A DNA stretch of 64,000 nt, taken from NCBI GenBank assembly GCA_914767715.1, contig OU612073.1, forward strand, positions 15,996,001-16,060,000, read 5' to 3'. Made by a program: the position numbers and the translations under genes. Source of the DNA: Membranipora membranacea. Its lineage: Eukaryota; Bryozoa; Gymnolaemata; Cheilostomatida; Membraniporidae. Below are positions 23,987-37,300 of the stretch, piece by piece (the first letter of the stretch is position 1; each line of letters begins with the position of its first letter). The notes beneath the pieces are model-generated. The model worked only from the letters and a program-made list of their open reading frames with translations, did not search any database and was not told the DNA's origin.

Positions 23987-26900
23987 ATGGCATTGCAACA
24001 TCGCCAAAAAAAGTAAGTAGAGAAATTGGTAAGTAATATCTTAATTTAGTACAATGGTGCATTCTTTTATCTGCTTATCACAGTTTGTGTTGTATGTATT
24101 TATTAAACCAGTGAGTCCAAAGAGTGCGAGACCCTGGTCCCTCATAACCACTGGTTTAAGTCTTCACTGCGGAGGTGGTCTCTCAACCCGCGGACGCCAG
24201 CTATAATACTCTGCCAGAAATTAAGACTATTCAGCGACAAAAAGGCCTTTAAATGATACACTGGTTCATTCTTCAGATGGCCATTTGTGAAATGACAATC
24301 AAAGAAAGTATAAAACTTGAGAGCCGATGGCAAGCATACCCATCTGTGATGTCACCGTACACAACTCAACATACTTAAGAATATTAATAAGTCAATGCCA
24401 CTGTCACAATAAATGGCATTGGCGCTGGGTCCAGCCAGTGACAGCACTTTATTTATCATCATATTTACATGCATTTCCCTCAACTTCTCATTGAAATGAG
24501 ACTTTCTGTAACGGAGTTCGAAAGCTTATAAAAAGCCGACCCTTAATGGTGACTGGGAAGGTGACAGTGGCCGCAGGCGGTCGTTAAAGTCCTCAACTAC
24601 TGTCTACGGCCGCTATCACCTTCCCAATTACCACCAAGATTTGGTTGGGATAAAATGCTGCAGCACATGAACCTTTATCATTTTACAGATTTATAATCGT
24701 GGGTATACTAGCGGTCATTGGAATTTCATCGTATATCTACATTAATCCAAAGTATGAACGAAACCGAAATCTGCCCGTCCAAGGTAGGCATGATGATAAT
24801 CACACAGGATATCTATCCCAACTTATCCAGATCCTTATGTTACCCAGACATCTTACATACGGATTTTAGGACGATGACCTCAAAGAAATGAAGTAATTTA
24901 GGTGATATATTTGAATACTGTCTGTAGCTTTCCAAAACAGCCCCCTTTATCAGTCTGCAGAGGATGTGACTCACACTGCATATCATTTGTGTGGTATAGC
25001 TTATGTATTGAAGATAGAAAGTATTATAACTTTATAGTATTTGTTTTATTGAATGTTAAAGCGAAACCATATCAAGGTAAGGAAAATCTAGCGTTAAATC
25101 GGAGAGATAGTTTAGCTGGCTAGAATCTGAACCAACTTAACACACTTGGCGCTTGGGTCAAGAAATTTTATAACCGTTGAATTTGCTTTGTTTGTGGGTG
25201 AGCAGTGTGTTTTGATTTTTTCCAAGCGGAGGTAATTATTCAGTCAAGCGGAGGTAATAAACAGTCAGCTATTTATGATAAAAGGACTGGCATTTTAGAA
25301 TGCATTACTGCCCATTGTTCATAGTACATTAGTAGGGAGCGCTATCGGCATAATTCAATCTGGGAAATTGTCAGTCAACTGTGTGACCCTTTCATATTAA
25401 GTCAACGTTGACAAGCAAGGCAAAGTCTTAAAAGCTCAACTGTGTAAATTAATAAAATGTGAAATGAGAACTGTGACATGTGCAGGGGAATATTTGGAGT
25501 TCTATTATGTTGATGGCTGGTTTCTTTACATGCTAGTGTTTTTAACGGGGAGTTAAAAGGGCACTGTAGAGATTTGTGTTCTTATAATCCAATTTTTATT
25601 GGTTACAAAATATCCTTCAAAGTCTTGACTTCAAATATCTGTGCGTGGAAATCATGGCTACATAACAGATTGCTACAAATTCTTGATATTTTCCAGTATA
25701 TGCTGAAGACTATCAGAGAGCAATGCCAGAGTTACCTACGATGACATCTTTGTCTGCACAATCCGACGCCAAGACCACAACCTCAAAATATGTGAGCTGA
25801 TACACTGATATATTTTTCTCTGCTTAGATTGTTTACCCAGCCTCATAAATTCACTTAATTCAATGTGAATTTTGGCCGAAAACCAAGTATCCCACAATGC
25901 AATTTTCTTGAATTCCAATTAAATCAGGCCTTTGATACCATATATGAGTTGACCTGAGTTTTCAAGGATGTGTAAGTGGATGTTGCATTGCGGGAGCACT
26001 GAGCAATGATCTCTATTTGAATCGGCTAACATTTGAACATCTGACAAGAAAGCAGAAGAACTGAATGGGCAGCTTCAAAGCGTTTTCGAGATCGATTACC
26101 AAACAATTCTTGTTCCCAATTGTTTGTCAATGGTTTTAAATTGCAGCTGAGCTGTATGGCTTGAGGTGTAATAGAGCACCAATAAGTCCCATGGAGACAC
26201 CAACTACATTGGTGTAAGTTTGATAGCAGGCACTTCGTGCCAAAGTTTCCCATTTCTGTGTTAGTTTCCTTTAGTATTTCTGGATGGTCAGGCCTATAAC
26301 AAGAACATGTCTATGACCTGAACATTGGGCCTATAACAAGCCCCTGCCAATGGCCGGAGTGTCAATGGTTGGTATCTAGGTTCGTCGAAAACCTGTCTCC
26401 TTACGTATAAATTCATATTAACCGGTTTTACTTGCATTTAGCATCATCCGATGATGTTCTCCCTGCTGTGCAAAAAGAAAATACTGTAACCAAATATAAA
26501 ATCAAGGGAATAAAAATACTCAATCTCAATAACTCAATCCACTGAAAACAAATGCTTTGACGGGGTGACATTTGCTGGTTGACAATTTTTCAAAGCAGAT
26601 TTAGACTGTTTTGGTGCCTAGGCGGACTTTTAGGTATCATTGTACCAGGTATTCAAAGTTGAAAGCCGCAGTGCTAAACCTAAGGATTCAAAACTAGCCA
26701 GCAACGCCGTATGGTTAAGAGGATTGATCCCTGTAACTTCTGCTGACAAAGGATTATAAATACACCTTGATGTAGCATGGTACTTATATAAATATATTAG
26801 TTACCTATTATATTGTGTGTGTTAATTCTAGACTCCCACTACTCAGAAACAGGTGGAGATGAAGCCAACCCTAGAGAATCATGTCGAGACAAAATCAGTC

Positions 26901-29900
26901 CTAGATAATCAGCTGGACACAAGGCAGGTTCCCGATAATCAAATGGGCGCAAAGCCAGCACTAATTAATAAGGTTGACGCAACGCCAGTCTTGCAAAATC
27001 AGGTCAATGCAAAGCAAGTCCCAGCATACGACAATCCCTTATTGACTCATTGCATGGCAAACCCAGTAAAGAAACTACCGTCAAATGCTGTTCAACTTAG
27101 TCCTGAGCTAGGAGCAGAAGACTGTCGAAGTATGTGCCGAAGACAAGAAGAGTCTTATGCTTTAATGTTGGTGAGCCTAAATCTTATCCCAATCATTCAA
27201 TTTTAGTTGGTTTGTGACAAGGTTAAGAGGTTACCACACTTTAAAAGTCACCAAGCATTTATCATTCTCTTATGCAAAACCCTAAATATGTTTCTAGCTA
27301 TAGATGGGACAACAATAAATTTGTTTAAATATTAGCACAATATAGTAATACCATCTGTTCATTATCAATAAGTGAAGAAAATTAACATGACATAACTTTC
27401 ATAATTTCTGACAGGTAATTTTGATGTGTATCCCATAATGCAATTTTATCTATATAACATCAAAATGTCAGCAATCTTTTGGCAATCTGTTGGGCTGAAT
27501 TTCAAAGAACTGCATTGAAAGCCTTACTGGTACATCGCCTTGATGATAGCCAATGGTCAATGATGGTTGACGGTCAATAGATGTTCTACCCTCTCAATTT
27601 ATTCCCTAGCGAGGAGCATGCTCCTGTTCTTACCTTCCTAAAGATCATAAAATCGTCAATTTTGAAGTATGTAACGCCACTTGTCATGATGATGATCCAG
27701 GATGTGACCTGAAGACAAAACCACATGGCATATTGATGAAAACAGGTGAGAGAGTACAATTTCATAAGGAATGGCAACGCTTACAACTCCTGATCTGAAT
27801 GTTATAAGCAGGCTGCAAGATGGCAGAGTGAATAAATTCATAACCAAATGCAATCGAATTTCAATCAATTTAAATGTTTATGGATCAGAAGGTTTGCTTA
27901 TCTGTTAATAATGTGCTTATCTGTCTTATCAAGATCATGTCCATAAATCGTTTCTCAGGGCCACGAACAGCATTTGACAGATACAAACCTTCTCTTCGAC
28001 CACGTCTTTCCAACAACCGCAATCATTTATTCAGCAGACAACAGCAAAAATGCTTGGTTCCAACATAGTTTTTATCATTGGTGCTGGGTAGACGTAGTAA
28101 ACATACCCAAATCACTACAGCTAGAATCATTGTATCGCCATTGCCCTCTATCAGTTAAAATTATTACGCATTCATCTCCATTGCAGCATCTTACCGAGAT
28201 CAAGGTTATATTGAGTGGACAGTCTGGATGGTAAACAAGGAATTAAATGTCAAGGTCAGATATAGGTCATGTCAGAGATCTGTGGACTCACAGACAGACT
28301 GCAGACCAGATATAGAGCGACAAGCCATGTCCGAGCCTAGCGCCACTCAGGCTGTTCCAGGTATAATACCAAACTCTCATAATAATCTGGGTAAATGATT
28401 TTCATTTTTTATGAAAAGCTAATGGTATCAGGAAACTATATCCAGAGTATTAGCTCTAAACATTGAGAGCTTTTATCACAAATTAAAGGTATGTTCTGGT
28501 TGATTATGGAAAAAGGTTGTCCTCCCTGATTAACATGAGTGAAATTCCATGAATCCCCCCTTGTGATTCCTGTTCTGATTGTGGAATACAAAAACATAAC
28601 ACTTTTATTCAATAATGTATTAAACTCAGCTTTTACACTTTTAACATGGACTTTGACCCCGGGATCCCCTACTATAATCACAAAACTGATAGATGGAACA
28701 TACTCATCCTTTTAACATCAAGGATGTGTTCTATCAGTGATAATCAAAATTGTCTAGGGGTCTTTGAGGACAAGAGGTGGCAATCACCCGTTCTCTGGAG
28801 AGTACGGTCTCATACCACTACCCACCCCCCCCCCCCACATAAGACGAGACAAGACCAAATCTGAGGCATCAACTATATTATCTGAAGCATGTGCCAATAG
28901 ACTCAGCTGCTCTCGGTATAACTATTAATCGAATGTATCAATCATGCTTTTCGGGTACAAATTTTCAACACATTTTCCATAACTTTGTTGTTGAGGTAAT
29001 TGAGGGCATAGCGTAGACAGACTGGCTAGAGTTGAGTACCTTCTTGTCACCAATCCAATATTATTGTTTACTTACAGAGAACGCTAAGGAGTATCTGGGA
29101 TGTTTCACAGGAATGTCACTAACTCCAGACCTAATCAAGGCGGAGAGAGTTCTCAGCCAACCCACATACCATACAGACTGCAGAGATCTCTGCATGAAAG
29201 CTGTAGCCAGTTATGCATTTCTTAACGCAACTGATGGTCAACATGTAAGGCTAAGTTTAAATTTCATTCGGGTGTGTCAGTGGCAACCCTTTAGTTATGA
29301 TATCCTTAGCAGAGAAAATATGTTGTCAGCAGCGGCATCTCTGTTGCCTGGCCAACTTAAAACAGTTCATAAACTTAGTTAGTTAGTTAGTTAGAAGTTT
29401 ACATTTATTGCTATCATTTACCCCTTTAGGTTCCATTGTACCTAAGCACCACAGGCACAGATACTAATACTAATACTGAATAGTATTATAAATGTTTATG
29501 CTAAAACCTTCTCATTCACTCATGTATCTACTTCTTAACTTTATCCTCTCTTTTCTTTTATTGTAGAATACATCGCGACGCTGTTTCTGTACGAATACCT
29601 TAGCATTGAGCCAGCCAACAGAATCATGTGCAAAAAATGGGTTTGGTTATTATGTATACTCATCAGCTAAAACGAGTAGTGAATACCGTCTAAAGGTTGG
29701 TGAAATTTCATTTAATTTATTAAATTGAACTTCTACACATACATTATACATTCCTTTAAATTTAAAAAAATTTAAGCAATATCCAATATCCAGCAATCCA
29801 AAAAATTAAGCAATATCTAGCAAGAAAGCAAAAAATATCCAGCAATAAAAGCTTTATTGCTAGATGGCCCTGTAAGGCATAGGGCCAGGTGATCCAGCCT

Positions 29901-32900
29901 AATACAGAGCAATTCAAACCTCTGGGGACCATAAAAGTTTGTCCTAATTAAGCAGAGTCTGAATATAGTGACATTAGAATGCATTGAGATCTGGCTGAAG
30001 GAACCATTTTTCCTTGTCTGAATTAACAGGAGTTCTGAATTAGCCAGTTTACACTGTTCTCTGGTGGGCGGGGACTATAGACTTAGGCCTTTTGCTGTAA
30101 TGAATCCCCCTAGTCTGGGATTTAGGAGAGTTCGCTCATATATTTGCCTCTTCTTACCCCACTTAGCCAAGTTAACAGTTTCTTGTAAAAGGCAAATTCG
30201 GCAATGATCTGTCTCATGACCTTTTTCTCGCAACTTTTACAGTTAGTGATAGAATACAATTCAATTAATCAATTAATCAATCATGTCAGTCTGCCTGCCT
30301 TGACGCAACAACGCAACAACTTCAAATCACGGAGTAAGGATATATCCTTCCTCTGTGTTCAAATCATTTTGGATCAAATCAGCGCTGTTTTGTCTGTTTT
30401 TAAGTTTTCGCCTGCAGCTAAGAAGATCGGGAAAGTCCTTGTCATAGCCCGATTTAGATCAGGATCTTCTATGACTCAGTCTTTCTTTGCCAAGATACCG
30501 AAATCCTTGGCCTACTTTGAGCCAGGCAAAAATATGAAGTTCATGAAAAAGCTGAACTCGACATACCCGGCGGATCGAGCCATACTCAAGGTAGGTGATT
30601 ATACAACCAATCTTACTTTCTACTAATTCTATTACTTGCGTTCGATAATTCTCATATACTTTACTGATTCTTAGTTTAGCCAAACTGCAAGCTACCAATC
30701 CTGTTAGGGGGGTAGTGCAATCTCATCACAATTTTGAATTTTTCGGACAGTTCATAGAGCTTACAATTTTGCCCTATCCATAAGGGGGAAAATATACCCC
30801 AATTTTGCAAGTTCTACCAATGGCCTTCTTCCATTTACAGATCTCAGTTTGCTGTTTACAAAAAAAAGTGGCGCCTTTTAGTCTATCAGCTGTAGATACC
30901 GTGTGCAATATACCTTAAACCATATACCATATACAGTATACCATAAACAGTATACCATATACAGTATACCATATACAGTATACCATATACAGTATACCAT
31001 ATACAGTATACCATATACAGTATGTCTTATGCTGTAATATTCTCCAATCTTCTGTTCTGTAAACTGATGTTATGATCACAGTTTTGTCCTGTAGGGTATG
31101 GAGGCTCTTTACTCATGCAATCCTGACAAAGTTCCAAATTTTCTTCATAATTCCGTTTATCTACGCTGGACTGAGGGAATGTTTAAGGGTAGAGGCCAAG
31201 CAGAAAATATGGCGGCACCAGTCCTTCGCTGCACAAGAGGTAGTATTCCATAGAAGAGTAAGTACTAGCTGAGTTCAGTTTAACTAGTTTGAGTTGACTA
31301 TATGTTGGCTTGCATTAGTTTTTAGCTAGCGAAAATTTTCATCCTGCAAACGAACTACTCCTCATATAATATAATATATATATATATGTACATAGAATAT
31401 GTGTATATATCATATATGTACACGGAACGTGGGAAACAAAAAGAATGAAATTCAGAATAGTAAGCTTACTCTACCTAAGATCATCTAGAAAGTTGACCAC
31501 CAGCAATCAGATTCCATAATATGTTAATCTAACATGATCTAGTGCACTGCACAGCCAGCCCTTAATGGTGTTTGGGAAGGCAATAGCAATGGCCATGGGT
31601 GGTTACTGCAACTGCCTACTATGAAGTTTAAGTGCCTAAACTGTGTCAGGATAGCTGGTTGTTTTTCCCCACCCCTGATAATGAAATGCCGCTACCAGCT
31701 ATCCCGACACAGTTTGAGCGCTTAAACTACCTAATATGTAGATAATCAGATAAATATGTTCACAACTCATACTTCTATGATTTTCTGATTATACCAGCCC
31801 TGCCCTCAGGTGTATCATGTCTACCTTATTGGGTCGAAGCCTGTCAGAGAGCAGAGTTCATCAATGTCAAGGTCAACGTAGTTCAGACTCCTGACGCTAT
31901 AAGAGAGTTTGCAAAGAACAATAAAGATGTACACGTGCTCCACCTGGTCAGTATATAAAACTTATCGGGTTAAATTCACTACGGTCCCATACTTCGAATG
32001 AGTGGTCCACTTGTGAATCTAATGAAGAATGCTAAGATTTCCATGATGATAAAACATCGAAAAAGAACTTGAAGTCATTGTCACTATGCGGCTATCCATT
32101 CATCTAAGCCTATGAATTAAGTTCCCACTTCAAATGAACAAACAGCGAACAAATGTGATTGGGAGATTACCTAAATGTGTCGATTGGCCCTTGAATCTGT
32201 GTCACATTGACATACGGGAACATAGTGATCGCAATATCAATGAGTTCACAGGGTTGTAGTAAGAAAAGATTTTTAAGGCAGGTTAAAATCCGAAGCAATG
32301 CCATGATATGATTTGTGGCGGAGCCCTAGCTGCCTCCATAGCATCTTGATGTATATGAATAGCAAATGGAAATCTTATCAAAGCTGACATGGATTATTCA
32401 ATTACAGTGTTTTTGGGCCACTTATTAAGCTTCCTTGAATAGACAGTGCCTCCCTGCCTGCCCTAGAACTATGGGCCTGTCATACTGGAGCCATCTATCA
32501 TTCTTTAATACCATCATTAGACTACTGTCAGCTTTATCTAAGGTTCAAAGCATTGCTCGGAAAACTGGCTTTTAACAGATGTGCAAAGAAGGCTGGGCTC
32601 AAACGCACACCCTCTTCTTCTTCTCTAAGATTTGTCTATGAAAATTACAGGTGCGAGATCCAAAAGGACTTATTGCAGCTCAAAAATCGATGGGGGTTCA
32701 CTGGGATTATGATGCACAATGTGATGAGATCGCATCAGTAGGTAAAGTCTTCCATGAGATGAGAGAAGCTGGATACAAAAACGCTCATGAGGTGCACTAT
32801 CAACAGCTAGCTGTCGACCCCTCATACTATGGTGCTAAATTATATCAGTAAGTGTCAGTACCACAGAATAAGGATTTATATTATCTCGTCCATTTTTGCG

Positions 32901-34369
32901 CTTGAGAGGAGGAAACTCCAAATTAGGACTACAAAAACAATGAGCAACTAAATTAATACTGTGAATGACGTTGAGTGCATATAACTTGTATGAAATTAAG
33001 TACGAGTAAGGCTACTTACCACCTTCTCTGTTCTTCACAAAGGTAGACCATTTTCAGTCGAACCAAGTTGTTAATGAAATCACCCTCCCAATAAAACTAT
33101 AACTGAATGATGTGTTATGCGCTTCTGTTCAGATGAAACTAATGCTTTACCAATTGAGTTGAAATAAATTCTTGGGTACACTGGCTGATTAAATATGGGA
33201 TTTTATCAGCTGAAGCATACAGCTATGACCTGACTCCTGCTTTCAACAGGGAGGATTGGGGTATATCTCACCCTCCCTACTTTCAATGCCAGCCAATTGA
33301 AAGTAATCCCCTTGTGCTTTCTTGAGTTATATATTCAATGCCGATACTGATGATGACATCATTAAGCCTTATCTGTATATTTCTCAGGGAGATTGGTGTA
33401 AATATGCCAGCTGAAGTGGAAACATTTCTCTCTAGAGACAACATTACGAAGAGCGATATTCAAAAAATAGACAGTGCAGTAGTCAGAGCAGATCCAAACT
33501 CTAGTGTATATAAGTAAGTCAGCTCTTACAAGATTACCTATAGCCTAAGAGATATGCTATCCTTAGTCCTCCCTCCCCAAACCAATTGCGATGTGCCTAC
33601 ATTTATTAGAAATATATCCGGTCATACTAAAAAGTAATATCAATGTGGATTGTTATTTCTGATGTCGACTCGATCAAAGTGTGGCTACAATAAGAGGTTT
33701 GATCCAGTTTGCCTGCATACTAGTTGCTCCTCTTCCACTGATCACGCCGTCGGGTGACCAGTGGAAGGGAAGCAACTCTGAATAGAGGCAAATGGACCAA
33801 ACTTTGTCTAGGCTACATTCTACATGAATATTAGTCACCTTAACTCTGCCCTGATTGTGGCATTCCATCATCAGCCACCCTTTTCAGCTAGTGGGGATGT
33901 ATGTAATTGATACTGGGATGCCACTTCAAGTAAGCAACCCAGGCAGAGTTTTAATTATTTATTATTTATTAATTTTAATTTATCATTTTTTATTATTATT
34001 ATGTATATTATTATTATTTATATTATTATAACTTATTAATTATTTTTTATTAAAAATAAAATATGTTTTTATTATTTTATTTATTTAGTTTTATTTATTT
34101 ATTTAGCCTGGTTTTCACGATTCTCATTAATTCTTGTGTCATGATTAATTAATCTTTTATCTACCGACAGGTTCTTGAGAGTTCTGAATGTTGATGTGAT
34201 CAAAGAGATAGATTCAGCTTGTAGAGAAGTGTATAAGACATGGCCTGACTTGTACCACAACTTACCTACTCTGTACAAACTCAAACAATCTGATGTGTTA
34301 AAGTATGCACCGCCTGCTATGATGGAAAAAATCAGGCGATATGTTAGCAATACTGAGGGAGAAACGTAG
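23987..34369 (+). CDS. Type II membrane protein: repeat stem, two WSC domains and Sulfotransfer_1-type domain
   Basis: Exons 23987-24012, 24689-24783, 25697-25791, 26832-27170, 27610-27745, 28187-28360, 29078-29244, 29567-29699, 30418-30590, 31095-31239, 31798-31946, 32651-32847, 33388-33513 and 34171-34369 (TAG) join in frame to 717 residues. ATG 23987 has a good context (GGAAATGG). Residues 10-27 form a membrane anchor. Residues 80-140 are 10-residue repeats. WSC domain 1 (about 142-230) begins HCMANP and has DCRSMC and ACSCSY. WSC domain 2 (about 289-375) has EYLGCF, DCRDLC and RCFCTN. The catalytic domain follows: RFRSGSSMTQSFF (R400-, PAPS 5' loop) with YFEPG, and VLHLVRDPKGLIAAQKS (H543-, 3'-phosphate site), as in CHST1/3-type enzymes. 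Known roles: WSC domains are putative carbohydrate-binding modules, and the enzyme family sulfates sugars in the Golgi. The exon 29567 donor is taken at GTTG|GTGAAA because it restores the frame. WSCD1/2 share the domain pairing, but with one or two WSC units and different exons. Confidence 0.87.
24543..24638. repeat. Inverted repeat (fold-back), about 47-bp arms
   Basis: The sequence from CCTTAATGGTGACTGGGAAG is matched in inverted orientation by CCTTCCCAATTACCACCAAG, at roughly three-quarters identity and almost no spacer. It lies in the first intron of the WSC-sulfotransferase gene. The left arm recurs near 31560-31575 (CCTTAATGGTGTTTGGGAAG). Confidence 0.75.
26853..27035 (+). repeat. Coding minisatellite: about six 30-bp units in the stem
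   Basis: Within exon 26832-27170 the protein repeats a 10-residue unit of the form V-E-x-K-x-x-L-x-N-Q (VETKSVLDNQ, LDTRQVPDNQ, MGAKPALINK, VDATPVLQNQ and similar). It sits between the membrane anchor and the first WSC domain, so it likely acts as a spacer whose length can vary by slippage. Confidence 0.85.
29374..29394. repeat. (TTAG)n microsatellite
   Basis: About five TTAG units in the intron between the two halves of WSC domain 2. Confidence 0.8.
30918..31023. repeat. 14-bp tandem repeat (CCATATACAGTATA)
   Basis: About seven copies of a 14-bp unit in the intron just before exon 31095-31239. Unit boundaries are regular apart from the first copies. It has no spacer-like variable parts, so it is a simple tandem repeat. 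Confidence 0.9.
31627..31726. repeat. Inverted repeat with 33-bp arms
   Basis: Arms 31627-31659 (TTTAAGTGCCTAAACTGTGT...) and 31694-31726 are reverse complements with a few mismatches, 34 bp apart, in the intron before exon 31798-31946. The element shares TAATGAAATGCC and GAGCACTTAAAC-like stretches with the fold-back at 9351-9594. Confidence 0.85.
33705..33830. repeat. Imperfect inverted repeat with about 48-bp arms
   Basis: The arm from TTTGATCCAGTTTGCCTGCA to CTTCCACTGATCAC is matched in inverted orientation by GTGACCAGTGGAAGGGAAGC to GGACCAAACT, around a short CGCCGTCGG loop. It sits in the last intron of the WSC-sulfotransferase gene. The neighbouring 33852-33940 has a GGCATTCCATCATCA motif also found near 44795. 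Confidence 0.75.
33950..34110. repeat. TTATTTATTA-rich low-complexity tract
   Basis: Some 160 bp consist almost only of A and T in TTATTTATTA-like units, immediately upstream of the last exon of the WSC-sulfotransferase gene. Confidence 0.85.
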
Positions 34370-37300
34370 CTATATTTATATTGGTTTGGTGTAGGCTATG
34401 GAGTGCCTCAACCAAAAATAACTTTTTTAGTGGAATATTTTAAATACTCATCTTATACCCTTTTAATCCATCCATCCAGTAAAGAATGATTGATAAAGTG
34501 GGGCAAAATAAGACGGTTGTATGTCACAAAACAGATTCTGCTTGTACAATGTATTTCACTCATTTAATTCATCTTGACATGGCATTCTGTTCTGCCATGA
34601 GTTTTAAATATACATAACAGCTTTTTGCCATCGATCAAGGATTTTAACAGATGAGAAATTCCATTACTAATCTTCAAAAATCGTACAACTGCTCAATGGC
34701 ACTAGTGAAGCAAGATTATATCATGATAAGTGTCCCATTTTTACATATAGTATTTATTATTTTTTATCGCCGATGATCAAAATTGGCAAGAGCAAGCTCA
34801 GTTTTGAGGTTATGCTGGTTTTCAAAGGTAAAATTGGATTTGTCAGGGAGTATCAATATTCAATATTCCCTTACGATGAATATTTGGGAGTTGACAAATT
34901 ATCATGTATTATCATATACCTTATAACATATATCATATTGCCATCAGCCCTTGCTAATGATAGCTGCATATTCATTTGAAGTTCGGCAATAAGACTAAAT
35001 ATTAGCTTAGTTTAGCTATTGTATGATCGCTTGAACTAGTTTCTGCTAGCTAGGGTGGGATCAATAAAAAGCGGGTGGGTAAATGTTTTATAAGTTTCTC
35101 TATTGCTGGCCTGCTTAACCTCCTGTGAATACAAATCAGGTCAAAGGGCTGACCACACAGACAGCAGGGAGTTTGGTACAACTCTCTGCAGACAACGTGG
35201 AGTAAACACTGTTATTATATTAGCCGCTCATCGGAGATTGTCCTCTCTTTATGACTGAGAGTATAACTACAGTTAAGTTTGTTGGTTAGTTACAAATTGT
35301 TGTTAGCTATCGCCAGTTTTCACAAGCTAAGGTGGCAGTTTGTTAGAATGCAATGTGATCAAGTAAATGTAGGTTTCTAGCCTGCTACATTGAGGACAAG
35401 TTGATTACCTCAGATGCAGCTCGATTCAACCTTGCCATCGATATAAATTTCCGGATTTTATTGCAGTCACTGAAATATTAACCAAATATACAATAATTAA
35501 ATAAAAACATGTTCAGTCATTGTTAATTTACATAATGGTTATAATATAATTGCAATCAGGGATTTTGACAAAAAAGAAATAAGGTAAGATGATGCACAAA
35601 ACAAAATGAGTTGAACTAGAAACAGGGTAACTACCATACCGAAGGGTGCGATACCTCACAGAAAATAGAGGTGTATTCATCACAACTATAGAGTTACACA
35701 AAAAGAAACGAATTGTTGTATAGATAAATATCCTCTCTTGATACATTTTTCTCTAACATAGCATTAAAATTCTATACCGGCGTCCTAGAAGAGCCAACAA
35801 TGTGACAAATGAATACTAGATTGTAAGAGCGGACAACTACACAACCAATCTAAAGGCTTAACGAGAATTCACCTATCGTTACTACAAATCTGATGAACAA
35901 GGAATGACAACTACCAGTAAAAGTTATAGTGACTGCCTAACAGTGACAACATTTAATTTATCTATAGAGAAACAAAATGACAGTCTGGATAAGTCTTCAA
36001 ATACTTGTATGATGAAAGGTAAAAATTCTTAACTAGCTACTCAAATCTAGATTCTTCTGATATGACATAAAATAGCCAAAAAAGAGCTCTGGCGCTAACT
36101 GACTTTTGATGTTGTGTCCAGCACTAGCTACATTGACAATACTTGTACTGCATAAGTGTACTTGTATAATGAATGCCTTGGTTCTCTATGGAGGTCGGGG
36201 TGGTCTCTCAATGTAAAAGTTTGAGCTAAGAGAAGCCAGTTTGGTCACGTAAGCACTAGTACTTGGCTTTCATCAAAAGAATTGAATTGGTGTCAATCCT
36301 CTCAACTATAGGCAGGCTGGCAAGATTGCCAAAATATTGGTTCGGATGGTGAGAATGGTTGGCTGTCACTTTTGGGTCTATTAACAGTATTTAAAAATCT
36401 ACAACGCCTGGATATTTTGGAAAAGAACCAAGGTTACTGACAACTGGCAACAATGCTACGCAAAGTAACCTAATTTTGATCTCGGTTATCATTTGCTAAC
36501 TCAATATTTACTTATTTTGACCTAGTTAAGTTAGAACAAAAATGGTCTCTAACCTAATAACCAATGGGATCTAGGTTAGAACGTACCTAAAATCTAACAA
36601 GTCTTGGCTAGCTACAATTATTAAAATAAATTAAATATTAAATTAGTCCATTGTGATACTGTGTGGGTTTAGCCATGAACACAGCAGAAAACAAATCAGA
36701 TATTTATAGTAGTACCAGTTTTTGATACTTTGGGCCCATGTGTTTAACTTTAAGTTTTTTGAGATCAATATTGTGATGGTTCGGCGGCTGATTTGCGATG
36801 GCGGATCATAAGCCACACAACATCAGCATTATGATAAGGACTCCCGTTTTTAAATATTGTGTAACTTTCGTAGAAATAAATGTGTTCCCTGTGATAATAG
36901 GAACGGATTCGCAGTTATTTTACCCTGCTTAGCAGGTAGTGGTCTTATTCCAGTGGGCCGATTAGAGTGTGTTTTTAAAAGACTTCATTCATTCAGTTTG
37001 TAGACTCTCTGGCTCATCAATATCAGTGTTTACATAAGTCTATGAGCAGATGACGAGGTAGCGTTGATAATTTGATAGATTTGGTCCGAGTTTTCACCTC
37101 AGAGTCGGTGACGTTGTGCCAACTGTCAGGCATAAATAACTCCTCAGGATACCAGTGCAGCTGCACTCTATCCTGTTTGACCCCATTGACCTCGTGTGAC
37201 GACGCAGCGACAATCTACAAACAGACAGAAACAGGTCATGTGACATGTTTGATACAGAGTAAATATCATAAATGTTTGATATCGAGTGATATCATATGCA

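Noticed and set aside
25069-25078. Possible microexon with a GTAAGG donor just before 25080
   Set aside because: Its phase would fit (1 to 1), but the upstream acceptor has no pyrimidine tract, and the flanking exons already join in frame.
27974-28234. Open frame between the WSC 1 second exon and the next exon, with an acceptor-like CTCAG before it
   Set aside because: The frame that looks protein-like does not match the required phase 1, and the phase-compatible frame meets a stop. Direct joining of 27745 to 28187 keeps the frame.
30918-31023. Regular short repeats as a possible CRISPR-like array
   Set aside because: Units are contiguous without unique spacers, and the genome is eukaryotic. 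It is a simple 14-bp tandem repeat.
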